DNA from: Hymenopus coronatus
Taxonomy: Eukaryota; Arthropoda; Insecta; Mantodea; Hymenopodidae
Assembly: GCA_030762935.1 (NCBI GenBank)
Contig: CM060898.1
Coordinates: forward strand, 99,207,281 to 99,271,280
Length of the DNA: 64,000 nt
Direction of reading: 5' to 3'
A program made the position numbers and the translations under genes. Shown here in pieces: positions 54,501 through 57,920 of the stretch (position 1 is the first letter of the stretch; each line of letters opens with the position of its first letter). The notes beneath the pieces are model-generated. The model ran no database searches. It had not been told where the DNA came from and saw only the letters and a program-made list of their open reading frames with translations.

Positions 54501-57500
54501 TCAGTTTAAATTATTTGATGGTGTCTTTAACAATCACTAATAATGGACTTATTTAAATATCTTTCACCTGATAGCTGTATATAGTTTGATATCTGCAATT
54601 GTTTATGCATGCAACAGAATTTGAGCAGAATATAAAATAGCATATTCCTTTATGCTTCACTTTTTACTTACGTTGTATTCCTACAAAAGATTTGGTATTG
54701 AAAAATCACCAGAAATATGTTTTGAGGTCCCCTGAGTAAAAAAAGCAAACCACTCCAAATTATTTTAGTTTAGAAGCTGATGCAAATATACAATTTCATT
54801 AAATTAGGTTAGTTACCTCAGAACTAGTTTCAAGAAATCACTTCCTCATCATCAGCTGGTTGCAACTGGTTGACTCTCCTCTGATGGTTATGTTTGTCTC
54901 TTAGTCCCTCTGGCGATGGCTCTACAAATTTGCTGATCAGATTTTTGTCCATTGGGATCTCAAAGTTCATTAATCTTGGACGAAATTTCCAAAGAAATAT
55001 TTTCTTTCAAATATTTAAATCGGCAGGCTTTTGTGCCTGCTTAGCAAGTGATGCAGTGTTGACAGTTTCATGTCCTTGTATCCAAAAATGTGCTGCAACT
55101 GCTGATTTGTCTTCTTCCCTGGATTTGATGTTTCTAAAGTGTTCCTTAAGCCTTGTTTCTATGTTTTGCTTAGTTTCACCCATATAGATTTGATCACATT
55201 CTTTACAATCTATTCTATAAATTCTGGATTTTTTATGAGTTGGTATTTTTTCTTTTTGGTTCACTTTTATAAGGAATTTTATGCTGAATTTATTTTCAGG
55301 GATGAGGCTATGCTGCATTGAAAATCTTCTGCACGTGCCCTTTTTGAATTCCGCATTTTGTTTTTGTGGTTTGGTTGTGTTTACTTTTTCATTTTTTGTT
55401 ACTTGAATTTTCTGTCTAACCTATCTACCTTTTTTTACCCTTTATTCCTGCTGCTTTTAAGATATTCTGATATTCTAAGCTATATTCCTTCTCAGTAAGG
55501 GGAATTGTTCAACGTTCTGTGTGATGGGTTGTAACTATTGTTTTTTATATAGTTGTCAGTATAGGTGTTTTTTATATGTATTTGTAGCCGCTTTTAAACT
55601 ATATTAGTTAATCTTTTCATTATGTCTTCCGATTCAAAAATCATAAACACCAATTTGATAACTTTTAAAGGTAACATTTGAATTGAAATTAACCCTTGAC
55701 TATATATAACTATATTAGCTGAACTATAATAATTAATCTTTTCATCATGTCTTCCGATTCAAAAATGATAAATACCAAATTTGGTAACTTTTAAAAGCAA
55801 CATTTGAGTCAAAATTAACACTTGAGGGTTCACTAATACTATTATTTACCATATTTAGTATTTACGTTTAGTATCTTCCAAGGATACAACACAAAGATTT
55901 TCAAAATACCCCACCTGAAACTACCCTTTACATGGAAAAAGTTTTGAAAATTTTGTTTTTCTTAAAAATGGATAAAACGGTTTTGATTAAAATACTGTAT
56001 ATTAAAAATATTTACATCACAAATAAAATGCATATTTTGAATGTTTTGGGAATAACCTCTGAAGACCTCTTTATTCTGCATGATGAATTTTGAAAAATGT
56101 TGTATTACTGTTAAACCATAAGAGATAGACAAAAATTTACTACACAAAAATGATCTTGTTAAAACACATAATTTATGTGATATAAATATTTCTTGTTGAG
56201 TTGAGATATATTTTGTTTTTGAAATATATCTTGTTATTGGTTTCAATTTTAAACTAGCTAACTTTTCTCAAACAGGAAGCCACCTTTCATTTCATTTATC
56301 TTGTTTTACTAATGGCTATGCAGAGCAAACTGAACCTCAATTGTTTCACACAGTGATGAGCTTTTAAAAGATTTGAAAATCACTTTAGCCTAGTGTATTC
56401 ATTTATTTTCCTTCTACTTATGACGAAACAAGAAATAAAACAGATTCTGCAATATGTTTTATTAATTTGAAAACATATAATTTGACCGTCACTGTCACTA
56501 AATTCCTCCAAACATCAATCAAAGATTCTGCAATGTTTATCTGGATTAGCATGATGTAGATAAAAGACTAATCTTTTGTAAGAATAGTTTGCATATTGAA
56601 AAGCTAGAGAAAATTATGTGAATGGAATAATCAGATCTTTATATATTTGTTTTCTGTTGTAAAAGCCAGATATAATGTGTCTTATTTCATACTTAATTTG
56701 TTCTAGAAACTATGCAAACTTCTTTCTAAAACAAATCTGAGCATTTAATGTAGACAAACGTCATTTCTATACTTTTTATATATTCTATTGTATTGTAATA
56801 TATTGGTGATATTAATTTTTTTATTTGTTTTTTTTCTTTCTTATTTATTATTTATTTAAAACTTCTTTTTATTGTTAGAACTAGCTGAAAAATACAATGC
56901 TGTATGCTACTTTCTTTATGTGTATAAGTCACAATATTTCTAAATAAAAGCTAAAATGTTTTAAGGTATTCTTTGGGGCAAAAGGTCAATCGTTATACAT
57001 AGAGCATAATAATCTTCATTACCACAACAGCAACTCCTTTGAACAACTTTGCATAATATTATTCCATTATCAAATTTCCTGCTTCAAATGGGAAGTGAAA
57101 TCAATAGCAGCATGGCATTTTCAACTGGAATATCATTACATCAAAGGAAATCCAAAACTGTTAAAATGCAATAGGTTCAGTAGAACACACTGTACGAAAA
57201 TATACACATTTAAAAGACAAAACCGGAATTATAAACTTTGCAATCCTGCGTGATTACATCCTACTAAGCAGATTCAACCATCCACAGCGACAAGCAAAAC
57301 CAGCAAATGACAAGCTGTAGGTTAAAACAAAGGCTTTTGAAGTATGTCTGTCATAAATGTTAAGTGATGCATATCTGTTACAAATCCACTCAAATTTAAA
57401 TTGTATAAACTATTTTGTTCATGGCTTGTTCAGCATAAAAAGGCTTAAAACAAGTCCAGAAGCCAATAGAAAGTCAGAGGTGATTTTACATTGGGTAAAT

Positions 57501-57714
57501 GCAGTAGCTGCATTTCATTTATATTAACTGAAAATTACTTTGCAAATTATTTTTTAAGAAATAGCTTTTGGTTAAAAGGCTATTGTTTTTATATTTTCAG
57601 CTACCAGTTCGCCCACGACTGAAAAGGGTCAATCTAAGAGATCTCTTATTTCTTCTGGAACAGGAAAAGGAAACTTGTCGGACACCATTACTCTACAAAG
57701 CATTCCTTAAGTGA
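6929..57714 (+). CDS. TAF4: TAF4, TFIID subunit 4 (12 exons seen, 5' part missing)
   Basis: TAF4 is a scaffold subunit of TFIID in the nucleus. It pairs with TAF12 through a histone fold and contacts activators through its TAFH/NHR1 domain. Joining the exons 6929-7123, 10380-10475, 22582-22794, 28795-28920, 29313-29441, 36837-37228, 38946-39112, 42720-42850, 44171-44353, 46468-46590, 50561-50611 and 57601-57714 gives one open frame of about 639 residues. All introns are GT-AG. All are phase 0 except the one after 37228 (phase 2) and the one after 39112 (phase 1). Domain order is central linker (1-97), TAFH (about 98-190), Ser/Thr/Pro/Gln-rich linker (to about 380), histone-fold region (about 385-440) and conserved C-terminal domain (to 639). 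This is the normal TAF4 order. The N-terminal region typical of the family is not in the window, and small exons may have been missed. Distinguishing TAF4 from vertebrate-type TAF4B is not relevant if this is an invertebrate with a single copy, which I infer. Confidence 0.93.
7124..8505. other. Intron, no feature recognised
   Basis: AT-rich intron with a T-rich tract near 7370-7440. A 131-codon minus-strand open frame (7505-7900) is lysine/isoleucine-rich with no recognisable domain and is probably a chance frame. Confidence 0.45.
8508..8690 (+). repeat. SINE-G copy 1 (decayed)
   Basis: Shares with 63555-63765 the head 'ggtggctcagttgattagg', 'ccttctgaccccaaggttgt', then 'aagtgttcctaaaagtgac', 'catgtaagagaa' and 'gcactggcaa' blocks. 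Box B is damaged. A tRNA-derived SINE family distinct from SINE-A. Confidence 0.65.
9615..9634 (-). promoter_or_regulatory. Primer-binding site resembling tRNA-Leu
   Basis: The minus strand reads ggtgtcaggagtgggatt just inside the LTR. From memory, many animal tRNA-Leu genes end in AATCCCACTCCTGACACC(A), which is the exact complement. The first base of the expected TGG is changed here. Confidence 0.65.
9635..9950 (-). repeat. LTR of gypsy-type element
   Basis: About 316 bp. On the minus strand it begins TGTGAAACATCG and ends AATAAAGACATTTGTTACA, the TG...CA ends expected of an LTR, with an internal polyadenylation signal near the end. It is followed (minus strand) within four bases by a sequence resembling the 3' end of tRNA-Leu. 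Confidence 0.68.
9971..10050 (+). repeat. SINE-A copy 4 (3' end only)
   Basis: Carries only the SINE-A tail 'tagaatgggatgctgag', 'acagcagttaaagagcgtcc', 'ataaataaa'. It directly abuts the gypsy LTR copy. Confidence 0.75.
10380..10475 (+). CDS. TAF4: TAF4 exon: Thr/Ala/Gln linker
   Basis: 32 codons, phase 0 at both ends, donor gtgtgt. The product is a low-complexity linker (QSTVTVAATTAGTAVIQSSQ...) of the kind that separates the N-terminal region of TAF4 from TAFH. The acceptor is a tandem TAGCAG, so the exon may start at 10380 or 10383, adding or dropping one Gln. The call rests on frame continuity, both splice sites and composition rather than on a conserved domain. Confidence 0.72.
10476..11310. 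other. Intron with a dispersed 'gagatgcatct' repeat
   Basis: Mostly unassigned AT-rich intron. Positions about 10865-10990 share 'gtccaga', 'gggtggtaagaataaaa' and 'gtgagacgcatct' with the reverse complement of 15600-15765. It is likely a fragment of one unnamed repeat family. Confidence 0.45.
11315..12180 (+). repeat. Family B element, copy 2 (best full-length copy)
   Basis: About 0.87 kb. It begins 'gatgtgttccactcacatga', followed by actttctctagc (11339-11350), and ends at gctagagaaagt (12159-12170), the inverted complement. The last 50 bases form a hairpin (actttctctagc at 12121-12132 against 12159-12170). Conserved internal blocks include 'aaagaggtcttcagaaggct', 'catccttggaagat' and 'ggggacctcaaaacatatat'. 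It has no coding capacity, so it is probably a non-autonomous DNA transposon. Confidence 0.78.
12534..12706 (+). repeat. Two-copy 86-bp tandem duplication
   Basis: gcttgtacttattaaaatag begins both units (12534 and 12620), and the second unit has one extra g. They are otherwise identical, so the duplication looks recent. Confidence 0.95.
12810..13108 (+). repeat. SINE-A copy 5, full length
   Basis: Full-length copy with head gccctccatggtgtagtggt, box B gggttcaaaccc and the complete body. Flanked by the 11-bp duplication aacctcatgtt (12799-12809 and 13109-13119). One of the best copies for defining the family. Confidence 0.93.
13226..14508 (+). mobile_element. Mariner DNA transposon, near full length, inactive
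   Basis: About 1.28 kb, bounded by TA dinucleotides (13224-13225 and 14509-14510) with 29-bp inverted ends starting cgaggggcatactgaaagtc. The right end differs at one position. It encodes a damaged transposase at 13388-14408. Both ends are present, so the copy inserted whole by cut-and-paste and then decayed in place. Confidence 0.95.
13388..14408 (+). pseudogene. Mariner transposase pseudogene (DD34D type)
   Basis: Starts MADIDVSFRQRAVIEFLVKE. The paired helix-turn-helix DNA-binding half (to about residue 115) includes GRPQTA and NEIAAQLGIGHSAV. The first catalytic Asp lies in TGDESWFHHYEP, the second in ILQQD and the third in YSPDLAPSDYHLF, as expected for mariner (established family knowledge). 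It is broken three ways: a TAG at 13910-13912, an in-frame deletion of roughly nine residues just after the second Asp (near 14145), and frame disruption near 14300, after which the usual C-terminus (VERWEKCVQNNGDYVEK) appears in another frame and ends at 14408. Confidence 0.93.
14659..14705. repeat. (ATT)n microsatellite
   Basis: Trinucleotide run of att/gtt units. It gives rise to poly-Asn and poly-Ile frames that are not genes. Confidence 0.95.
15045..15150 (+). repeat. tRNA-like SINE fragment
   Basis: Contains a box-A-like 'gtcaaatggtcagcattctg' and box-B-like 'gtcctgggttcgattttt', with promoter spacing typical of tRNA-derived SINEs. I cannot assign it to families A, E, F, G or H. Confidence 0.5.
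15181..15236. repeat. (TG)n microsatellite
   Basis: About 40 bases of perfect tg repeats, then gcgtgcgtgcgtg. Confidence 0.96.
15237..16050. other. Intron; holds second copy of the 'gagatgcatct' repeat
   Basis: Positions about 15600-15765 match 10865-10990 in reverse complement. The remainder is unassigned AT-rich sequence. Confidence 0.4.
16054..16397. repeat. Foldback (palindromic) element
   Basis: A long imperfect inverted repeat. ttgcaagtggaatggagaca on the left pairs with the complement of 'tgtctccactccagttgcaa' on the right. Inside these, 'aggaacatgtttttgc', 'gatccattatcagcatctgt' and 'gactgagttcaga' each recur in reverse complement. Arms are about 150 bases with a short centre near 16210-16240. 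It has no coding frame and fits a foldback or MITE-type element. Confidence 0.85.
16781..16854 (+). repeat. Two-copy 37-bp tandem duplication
   Basis: caatcctctgaacgtgagc begins both units (16781 and 16818), with two differences between the units. Confidence 0.93.
16979..17715 (+). pseudogene. Tc1/mariner-type DDE transposase relic
   Basis: Frame 17006-17386 reads a basic N-terminus, a helix-turn-helix (ATQRAIALKFGISRTTVNTI) and then VVTLDEAYVYLSYCN, which carries the first catalytic Asp of a known arthropod transposase group. After a stop the match continues through 'GFMVIARNNYNGKLTIRQVD' and 'FKVWLHQDEASSHTS', where the second catalytic Asp sits. It stops at about 17715 where Penelope-like sequence begins. 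Stops and the missing C-terminus make it inactive. Confidence 0.83.
17716..18255 (+). mobile_element. Penelope-like element 3' end with GIY-YIG domain (copy 1)
   Basis: Translated pieces include 'RHKRNKRLHEITTLEKL', then 'SCQDCNKIYIGKTKQNLETR' and 'MKEHLRSIRYKHVDKSAVA', then 'EQQIWENIFNHQRRRLL' near the end. The CxxC followed by YIGxTKxxLxxRxxEH is the GIY-YIG endonuclease signature of Penelope-like retroelements. The reverse transcriptase is absent (5' truncated) and there are stops. It appears inserted into or joined to the transposase relic upstream. Confidence 0.85.
18330..18622 (+). repeat. SINE-A copy 6, full length
   Basis: Full-length copy, flanked by the 10-bp duplication catgtaatgt (18320-18329 and 18623-18632). 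Confidence 0.92.
19034..19280 (+). repeat. SINE-E copy 1
   Basis: tRNA-derived: head 'ccatggccaactggttagac', box-B-like caggtttgatcct, body 'ggttttctccaggttctctg', 'gcattccaccggtgctccgt', and an A-rich tail at 19263-19279. Same family as 21874-22115. Confidence 0.85.
19290..19362 (+). repeat. Family C element, split copy, left piece
   Basis: Matches the region just before the right end of other family C copies: 'ttgccactg', 'gtttgaaa', 'ttctgcatggtatttgg', 'atatcgcaaatgcaac'. The right piece resumes at 21857 after a 2.5 kb insertion. Confidence 0.7.
20080..20965 (+). repeat. Family B element, copy 3 (plus part)
   Basis: Begins 'ctgatgtgttccattcacat', then actttctctagc. Contains 'aagaggtcttcagagactat', 'catccttgcaagaagctg' and 'gggaccttaaaacatatatt', and ends in the 'cactatgtacactgtacat' hairpin region. 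Confidence 0.78.
21160..21535 (-). repeat. Family B partial copy in opposite orientation
   Basis: 'gatttttattaaaatacca', 'cttgaattttct', 'aaaagagataaatcttac' and 'tttcaagatagt' match the reverse complement of the middle of family B. It lies tail-to-tail with the plus-strand copy at 20080-20965. Confidence 0.6.
21857..22175 (+). repeat. Family C split copy, right piece, with nested SINE-E
   Basis: 'gttgtgaacatcaatatttt' and the terminal sequence tcttgtattcggataaata (about 22153-22171) match the right ends of other C elements. A SINE-E is inserted at 21874-22115 and has duplicated gttgtgaacatca. Confidence 0.8.
21874..22115 (+). repeat. SINE-E copy 2, full length
   Basis: tRNA-like head 'ccatggccgattggttagac' and box B ggattcgatccc, then 'gggttttctccgggttctct' and the body of copy 1. 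Flanked by the 13-bp duplication gttgtgaacatca (21861-21873 and 22116-22128). Confidence 0.93.
22582..22794 (+). CDS. TAF4: TAF4 exon: TAFH/NHR1 domain
   Basis: 71 codons, phase 0, acceptor ttttgcag and donor gtacgt. It encodes most of the TAFH domain: KCRKFLANLLELSS, then NVRTLIQELIDTKVEPEEF, then LNASPQPCLIGFLK. The Ser-Pro-Gln-Pro followed by FLK is the family hallmark. TAFH is a helical docking module for hydrophobic motifs of transcription factors, and is shared with the ETO/MTG proteins. The exon is flanked by introns of about 12 kb and 6 kb. Confidence 0.97.
22795..23820. other. Intron, no feature recognised
   Basis: AT-rich, with a T-run near 22961. No family match that I can support. 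Confidence 0.45.
23830..24470 (+). pseudogene. pogo/Tigger-type transposase relic, core deleted
   Basis: 23900-24060 reads 'IPNEFRKSF', 'KYPAVESELLNYVSELHNKR' and 'IGVSHEMLQFKMRE', the CENP-B-type DNA-binding half of pogo-like transposases. After 'GRKRKK' it jumps to the C-terminal tail: 'CPDLTPTGKL' (about 24240), 'ITNALDGSQ' and an acidic end (24369-24460). In intact relatives the DDE core lies between these parts, and here it is missing. Several stops and frame changes. Confidence 0.75.
24480..25590. other. Intron, no feature recognised
   Basis: AT-rich, no assignable repeat. It may contain the 3' end of the pogo-like element and the unseen start of the following LTR. Confidence 0.4.
25600..28376 (+). 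mobile_element. Ty3/gypsy-type LTR retrotransposon, decayed, 3' truncated
   Basis: Order: LTR end with tatataaagg (25787) and aataaa (about 25949); primer-binding region (25967-25990); gag with a Lys/Glu/Met coiled coil (about 26030-26300) and capsid-like 'ALQLIASLQVQAAEVFN'; then a reverse transcriptase run with 'YSPLVLVKN', 'RYKNLNTINRMDCFPLSWID', 'QWFSTLVLKS', 'FTVMPIGLCKMPATFQQL' and 'GVAPDLKKVWAVRDYSYLRD'. These match the ordered RT blocks of Ty3/gypsy elements. It stops near 28376, before RNase H and integrase; no second LTR is seen. Many stops and frameshifts. The same family as the antisense copy at 8740-9950. Function is lost. Confidence 0.85.
25967..25990 (+). promoter_or_regulatory. 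Primer-binding site of the gypsy-type element
   Basis: tgatgtcaggagcgggattt follows the LTR end (ttacac). It matches the tRNA-Leu-like site of the other copy at most positions, with a few changes. Confidence 0.6.
28377..28794. other. Intron with GA microsatellite
   Basis: Poly-A run at 28449 and a gaga run at 28589-28610. Otherwise unassigned. Confidence 0.6.
28795..28920 (+). CDS. TAF4: TAF4 exon: end of TAFH and linker
   Basis: 42 codons, phase 0, acceptor ctgttgcag and donor gtaaat. It opens with KSLPLLRQSLATKELVIEGI, which continues directly from FLK of the TAFH exon, as in the human FLK-RSLPALRQ motif. It then passes into a Pro/Val/Ser linker ending in PQLQ. Confidence 0.95.
29313..29441 (+). 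CDS. TAF4: TAF4 exon: Gln/Thr/Met-rich linker
   Basis: 43 codons, phase 0, donor gtaaga. It reads TQLRQPTPAAQVRLMTP..., ending in HRVVT. It is flexible and has no known fold. There are two in-phase acceptors six bases apart (AG at 29311-29312 and at 29317-29318), and the second would remove Thr-Gln. The frame joins cleanly to exons on both sides. Confidence 0.85.
29442..31300. other. Intron, no feature recognised
   Basis: AT-rich. The 112-codon frame at 29852-30190 has no recognisable domain. A weak tRNA-like 'gggtactggttagagcagta' at 29708 may be a SINE scrap. Confidence 0.45.
31307..32320 (+). repeat. Family C element, copy 1 (perfect ends)
   Basis: Inverted ends tatttatccgaatacaaga (31310-31328) and its exact complement (32300-32318). 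TA lies just outside on both sides, a possible duplication. The interior is an array of about 180-bp units beginning near 31508, 31692 and 31869, each with 'attcacrttttgag'-, 'ggcggcagcataactgtaac'- and 'gatatgatttt'-like blocks. Small open frames inside (31561-31923) come from the units and are not genes. Probably a non-autonomous DNA transposon. Confidence 0.85.
32323..32850 (-). mobile_element. LTR-like end with tRNA-Leu-like primer site (minus strand)
   Basis: Reverse complement reads ...aataaagtgac...gttaca, then c, then tggtatcagaggtgggattt (32342-32323). That is an LTR 3' end followed by a site typical of tRNA-Leu priming. It resembles 9615-9660 in layout. The other boundary is not seen, so 32850 is a guess. 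No gag or pol follows, because a family C end lies immediately beyond. Confidence 0.55.
32851..34415. other. Intron, no feature recognised
   Basis: AT-rich, T-run at 33203. No exon or assignable repeat. Confidence 0.45.
34426..34675 (+). repeat. SINE-A copy 7 (5' truncated, long T tail)
   Basis: Lacks the tRNA-like head and starts at 'ggcagaggacaatggatttt'. It ends in a run of about 22 T. Flanked by actgattatc (34416-34425 and 34676-34685). A TSD around a 5'-truncated copy is the mark of LINE-type target-primed insertion. Confidence 0.92.
34979..35252 (-). repeat. SINE-A copy 8 (small internal deletion)
   Basis: Minus-strand copy with head at 35250-35200. The 'ccaaaaaaatccat' block is missing. 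Flanked by atgttggcccca (34967-34978 and 35253-35264). Confidence 0.92.
35265..36836. other. Intron, no feature recognised
   Basis: AT-rich. Repeated 'agtaattactg'-like words around 35500-36300 suggest local low-complexity sequence. No exon. Confidence 0.4.
36837..37228 (+). CDS. TAF4: TAF4 exon: long Ser/Pro/Gln linker
   Basis: 130 codons plus 2 bases, acceptor attattgcag, phase-2 donor gtgagt. It encodes a disordered linker rich in Pro, Ser, Thr, Gln and His, with repeated 'IKV' and 'HIKP'-like pieces. It ends in a Lys-rich stretch (KEKEKKSFSSAGYT), which in other TAF4 proteins comes just before the histone-fold region. It is the largest exon in the window. Confidence 0.94.
37965..38170 (+). 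repeat. SINE-F copy 2 (5' part weak)
   Basis: 'tctcaagttcaaattttggc', 'cccttatcctgacatagaat' and 'catttgggcatatttcaccc' match the body of the 45078 copy. Confidence 0.68.
38632..38745 (-). repeat. SINE-F copy 3 (5' part)
   Basis: In reverse complement: 'gatagcatgtctgcctcaca', box B 'gagttcaaatctt', then 'taaggtagttacctgg' and 'ggatttccccttagg'. It lies about 460 bases from copy 2 in opposite orientation. Confidence 0.72.
38946..39112 (+). CDS. TAF4: TAF4 exon: histone-fold region
   Basis: Starts with the last base of a Thr codon and ends with the first base of a Val codon (phases 2 to 1). It encodes GDDDINDVAAMGGVNLAEE, then SCKDEIFLHALPLQHKIRQI. This is the conserved DDD-INDVA block and the helices that form the H2A-like histone fold pairing with TAF12 in TFIID. 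Acceptor tttgcag, donor gtaagt. Confidence 0.97.
39349..40625 (+). repeat. Family B element, copy 4 (interrupted)
   Basis: 'ctaatgtgctccattcacat' start, interrupted at about 39404 by a 0.4 kb insertion, resuming at 39811 'attcttagaaaagataatgg', and ending at the degenerate hairpin 'cagctaaatgtacattgtat' and 'gtgctaaagaaagtaaaa'. Confidence 0.72.
39596..39801 (-). repeat. SINE-A copy 9 (diverged)
   Basis: Blocks 'gcagaattttgctctgaaag', 'ttcttttacatgc', 'gcttccaaaggaagtcatgc', 'taaggatttttacatccaaa' and a head with 'caaccactacaccacagagg' match the minus strand of SINE-A. It lies inside family B copy 4. Confidence 0.75.
40626..41400. other. Intron, no feature recognised
   Basis: AT-rich sequence without a supported feature. 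Confidence 0.4.
41405..42348 (-). repeat. Family C element, copy 2
   Basis: The start on the minus strand is the inverted end near 42326-42348 (tcttgtatttggataaatat). It then runs through the shared 'ttaattttggaatttagcat' block and two to three internal units with 'atagtcattgcagctgctaa'-type sequence. The far end is degraded near 41405-41470 ('tgcatttgcgatatatattt'). Confidence 0.75.
42720..42850 (+). CDS. TAF4: TAF4 exon: histone fold to C-terminal domain
   Basis: 43 full codons after the split Val. It reads AQHGLEEPSSEVAALISHAT, then QERLKNLVEKLAVIAEHRI. The ISHATQERLKNLVEKL block is nearly invariant in TAF4 across animals. Acceptor attttgcag, donor gtaaga, and the end is phase 0. Confidence 0.97.
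42851..44170. other. Intron, no feature recognised
   Basis: AT-rich, with no supported repeat or exon. Confidence 0.4.
44171..44353 (+). CDS. TAF4: TAF4 exon: charged helical C-terminal domain
   Basis: 61 codons, phase 0. It reads VDPRYEVTQDVRGQLKFLEE, then a highly charged helix (MERKRHEEQERELLLRAAKS), then SEDPEQAKLKAKAKE. This is the conserved TAF4 C-terminal region that helps hold TFIID together. The acceptor is the slightly atypical ctgtaaag, but the frame and homology leave no doubt. Confidence 0.97.
44612..44865 (+). repeat. SINE-A copy 10 (diverged)
   Basis: 'gtcctccatggactgggagt' head with a damaged box B, then 'catggcttccttcagaaggg', 'aagaggcctct', 'tagaatgggatgctgagaac' and a short (ataa)n tail. 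Confidence 0.8.
45078..45345 (+). repeat. SINE-F copy 4 (best copy)
   Basis: tRNA-like head 'cacctaggtagtgtgatggt' and box B 'gggtttgaatctcgc'. The body has 'ttctcttatcctgagaagac', 'aactttaagctccatgtgcc' and 'ttcattcatcgtctgatatg'. Confidence 0.82.
45497..45616. repeat. Poly-A and poly-T tracts
   Basis: About 26 consecutive A from 45499, then aacaacaaaaaaaa. T-rich tracts follow at 45588-45616. Confidence 0.95.
45620..46467. other. Intron, no feature recognised
   Basis: AT-rich, with a short ct/ga-rich patch at 46178-46216. Confidence 0.4.
46468..46590 (+). CDS. TAF4: TAF4 exon: C-terminal domain, helix and basic motif
   Basis: 41 codons, phase 0, acceptor aatacag and donor gtgcgt. It reads MQRAEMEELRQREANLTALQ, then AIGPRKKPKLE, then a Gly/Ala/Ser tail. 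NLTALxAIGPRKK is diagnostic of TAF4. The basic PRKKPKLE could also act as a nuclear localisation signal, which I infer. Confidence 0.97.
47014..47124. repeat. Near-perfect hairpin built from a tRNA-like box B
   Basis: Arms 47014-47058 and 47080-47124 are reverse complements over 45 bases with one mismatch, around a 21-base centre. Each arm contains 'acagctgggatttgaacacg' or its complement, a box-B-like segment of SINE-H. Confidence 0.95.
47290..47400 (+). repeat. SINE-H copy (tRNA-like)
   Basis: 'agcaaagtggttggagtaac' (box-A-like), 'gtggttcaaatcccagtgat' (box-B-like), then 'ggcattaaatttttcagtct', which resembles the hairpin arms at 47014-47124. So the two are the same family. Confidence 0.7.
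47443..48702 (+). repeat. Family C element, copy 3
   Basis: Left end 'aatttatctgaatagaagat' is degraded; right end 'ttttgtattcaaataaatac'. The shared 'cttaatttcggaatttagca' block lies near the left end. Three internal units of about 180 bp contain 'tacgttttgagcagaagaga', 'tggcagcagcaaagctgaaa' and 'ggatgtgattttctattagg'. Confidence 0.8.
48908..49085 (-). repeat. Inverted partial copy of family C
   Basis: 48908-48996 is the reverse complement of 48097-48183 apart from one extra A. 49010-49085 then matches the reverse complement of the 'gcatagtgttcagaaaacat' and 'ttgccactgtcata' blocks near C right ends. Confidence 0.85.
49086..49548 (-). repeat. Family B element, copy 5, minus half
   Basis: 'ctaaaccgtaagagatggac', 'tcattaaaacacacaattta'-like blocks and the terminal 'gtcatgtgaatggaacacat' show the start half of family B in reverse. 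Confidence 0.72.
49560..50095 (+). repeat. Family B element, copy 5, plus half
   Basis: 'aataaagatgtcttcagagg', 'catccttgtaagatactgaa', 'caaagcatatatttccagtg' and the hairpin end 'ctatgtacatagtatgtgta' (50061-50090). It lies immediately after the minus half, so the two halves form an inverted pair. Confidence 0.78.
50561..50611 (+). CDS. TAF4: TAF4 exon: 17-codon linker (possible cassette exon)
   Basis: 51 bases encoding TGVSGANGAANSLNRAQ between acceptor catgttgcag and donor gtaagt. It is phase 0 at both ends, so it can be included or skipped without a frame change. The sequence is a variable Gly/Ala/Asn linker between the PRKK motif and the last conserved helix, so homology does not help. 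The call rests on strong splice sites and frame. Confidence 0.78.
50612..51515. other. Intron, no feature recognised
   Basis: AT-rich. No supported repeat or exon. Confidence 0.4.
51521..52694 (+). repeat. Family C element, copy 4 (long)
   Basis: Left end gtgtttatccgaatacaaga (51521-51540) and right end 'tcttgtattcagataaatac' (52673-52692) in inverted orientation. It has three internal units ('attcacattgtgagcaggag', 'attcatgttttgagcaggag'), then the shared right arm with 'aaggaagccctctaatttta' and 'ctttgccactgtcata'. Confidence 0.85.
52700..54045. other. Intron, no feature recognised
   Basis: AT-rich. The 86-codon frame at 53095-53355 and its antisense have no recognisable domain. Confidence 0.4.
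54050..54440 (-). mobile_element. Penelope-like element 3' end (copy 2, decayed)
   Basis: Minus strand gives 'KIYFGRLRETFKQD', then 'HNTSGRHNTSNLL', then 'QLAIWEKIHISKYVQRVMNF'. These match the GIY-YIG motif and the IWExI...RxMNFE segment of copies 1 and 3. Stops and frame changes throughout. Confidence 0.75.
54670..54750 (-). repeat. Family B element, copy 6, small part
   Basis: 'aaaaatcaccagaaatatgt' and 'tttgaggtcccctgagt' match the hairpin-side part of family B in reverse. The rest of the copy resumes at 55835. Confidence 0.65.
54830..55560 (-). mobile_element. Penelope-like element 3' end with intact-frame GIY-YIG (copy 3)
   Basis: Open minus-strand frame 55318-55007. 'RIYRIDCKECDQIYMGETKQ', 'NIETRLKEHFRNIKS' and 'SAVAAHFWIQGHETVNT' form a GIY-YIG endonuclease domain with the upstream CxxC typical of Penelope-like elements. 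Shifted frames downstream give 'KFRPRLMNFEIPMDK' and 'EPSPEG' to about 54900. The reverse transcriptase part is essentially missing. Confidence 0.88.
55604..55830. repeat. Two-copy tandem repeat, period 125
   Basis: 'atgtcttccgattcaaaaat' occurs in both units. 'cttttcat' falls at 55613 and 55738. The units differ by several substitutions. Confidence 0.9.
55835..56645 (-). repeat. Family B element, copy 6, main part
   Basis: 'cttccaaggatacaacacaa', 'gaagacctctttattctgca', 'ataagagatagacaaaaatt' and the end 'gctagagaaaattatgtgaa' show nearly the full family B in reverse. Confidence 0.8.
56646..57600. other. Last intron, no feature recognised
   Basis: AT-rich, T-rich near 56830. It ends at the acceptor of the last TAF4 exon. 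Confidence 0.45.
57601..57714 (+). CDS. TAF4: TAF4 last coding exon with stop
   Basis: 37 codons plus TGA (57712-57714), acceptor tatattttcag. It reads LPVRPRLKRVNLRDLLFLLE, then QEKETCRTPLLYKAFLK. Both the RVNLRDL helix and the final LYKAFLK are conserved to the end of TAF4 in other animals, so this is the natural C-terminus. Confidence 0.98.
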   Translation, partial: LPVRPRLKRVNLRDLLFLLEQEKETCRTPLLYKAFLK

Positions 57715-57920
57715 TGATGGTTACTTTTTTATATTGTTGGCTGCTATGTGGCTAAAGTGATAACAGCCTTAATACAATTTTACACTGGGAAGAAAACTTT
57801 ACAGCTGTCATACTGCTCTTCCAACATCCTTTAGTACATCAGTTTAGAGTAGCACAGAAAATGGTACTATATTTTGTCCAGCAGCTCATGTTTCTTCCAA
57901 ATCTTTGGATCTAATCCATC

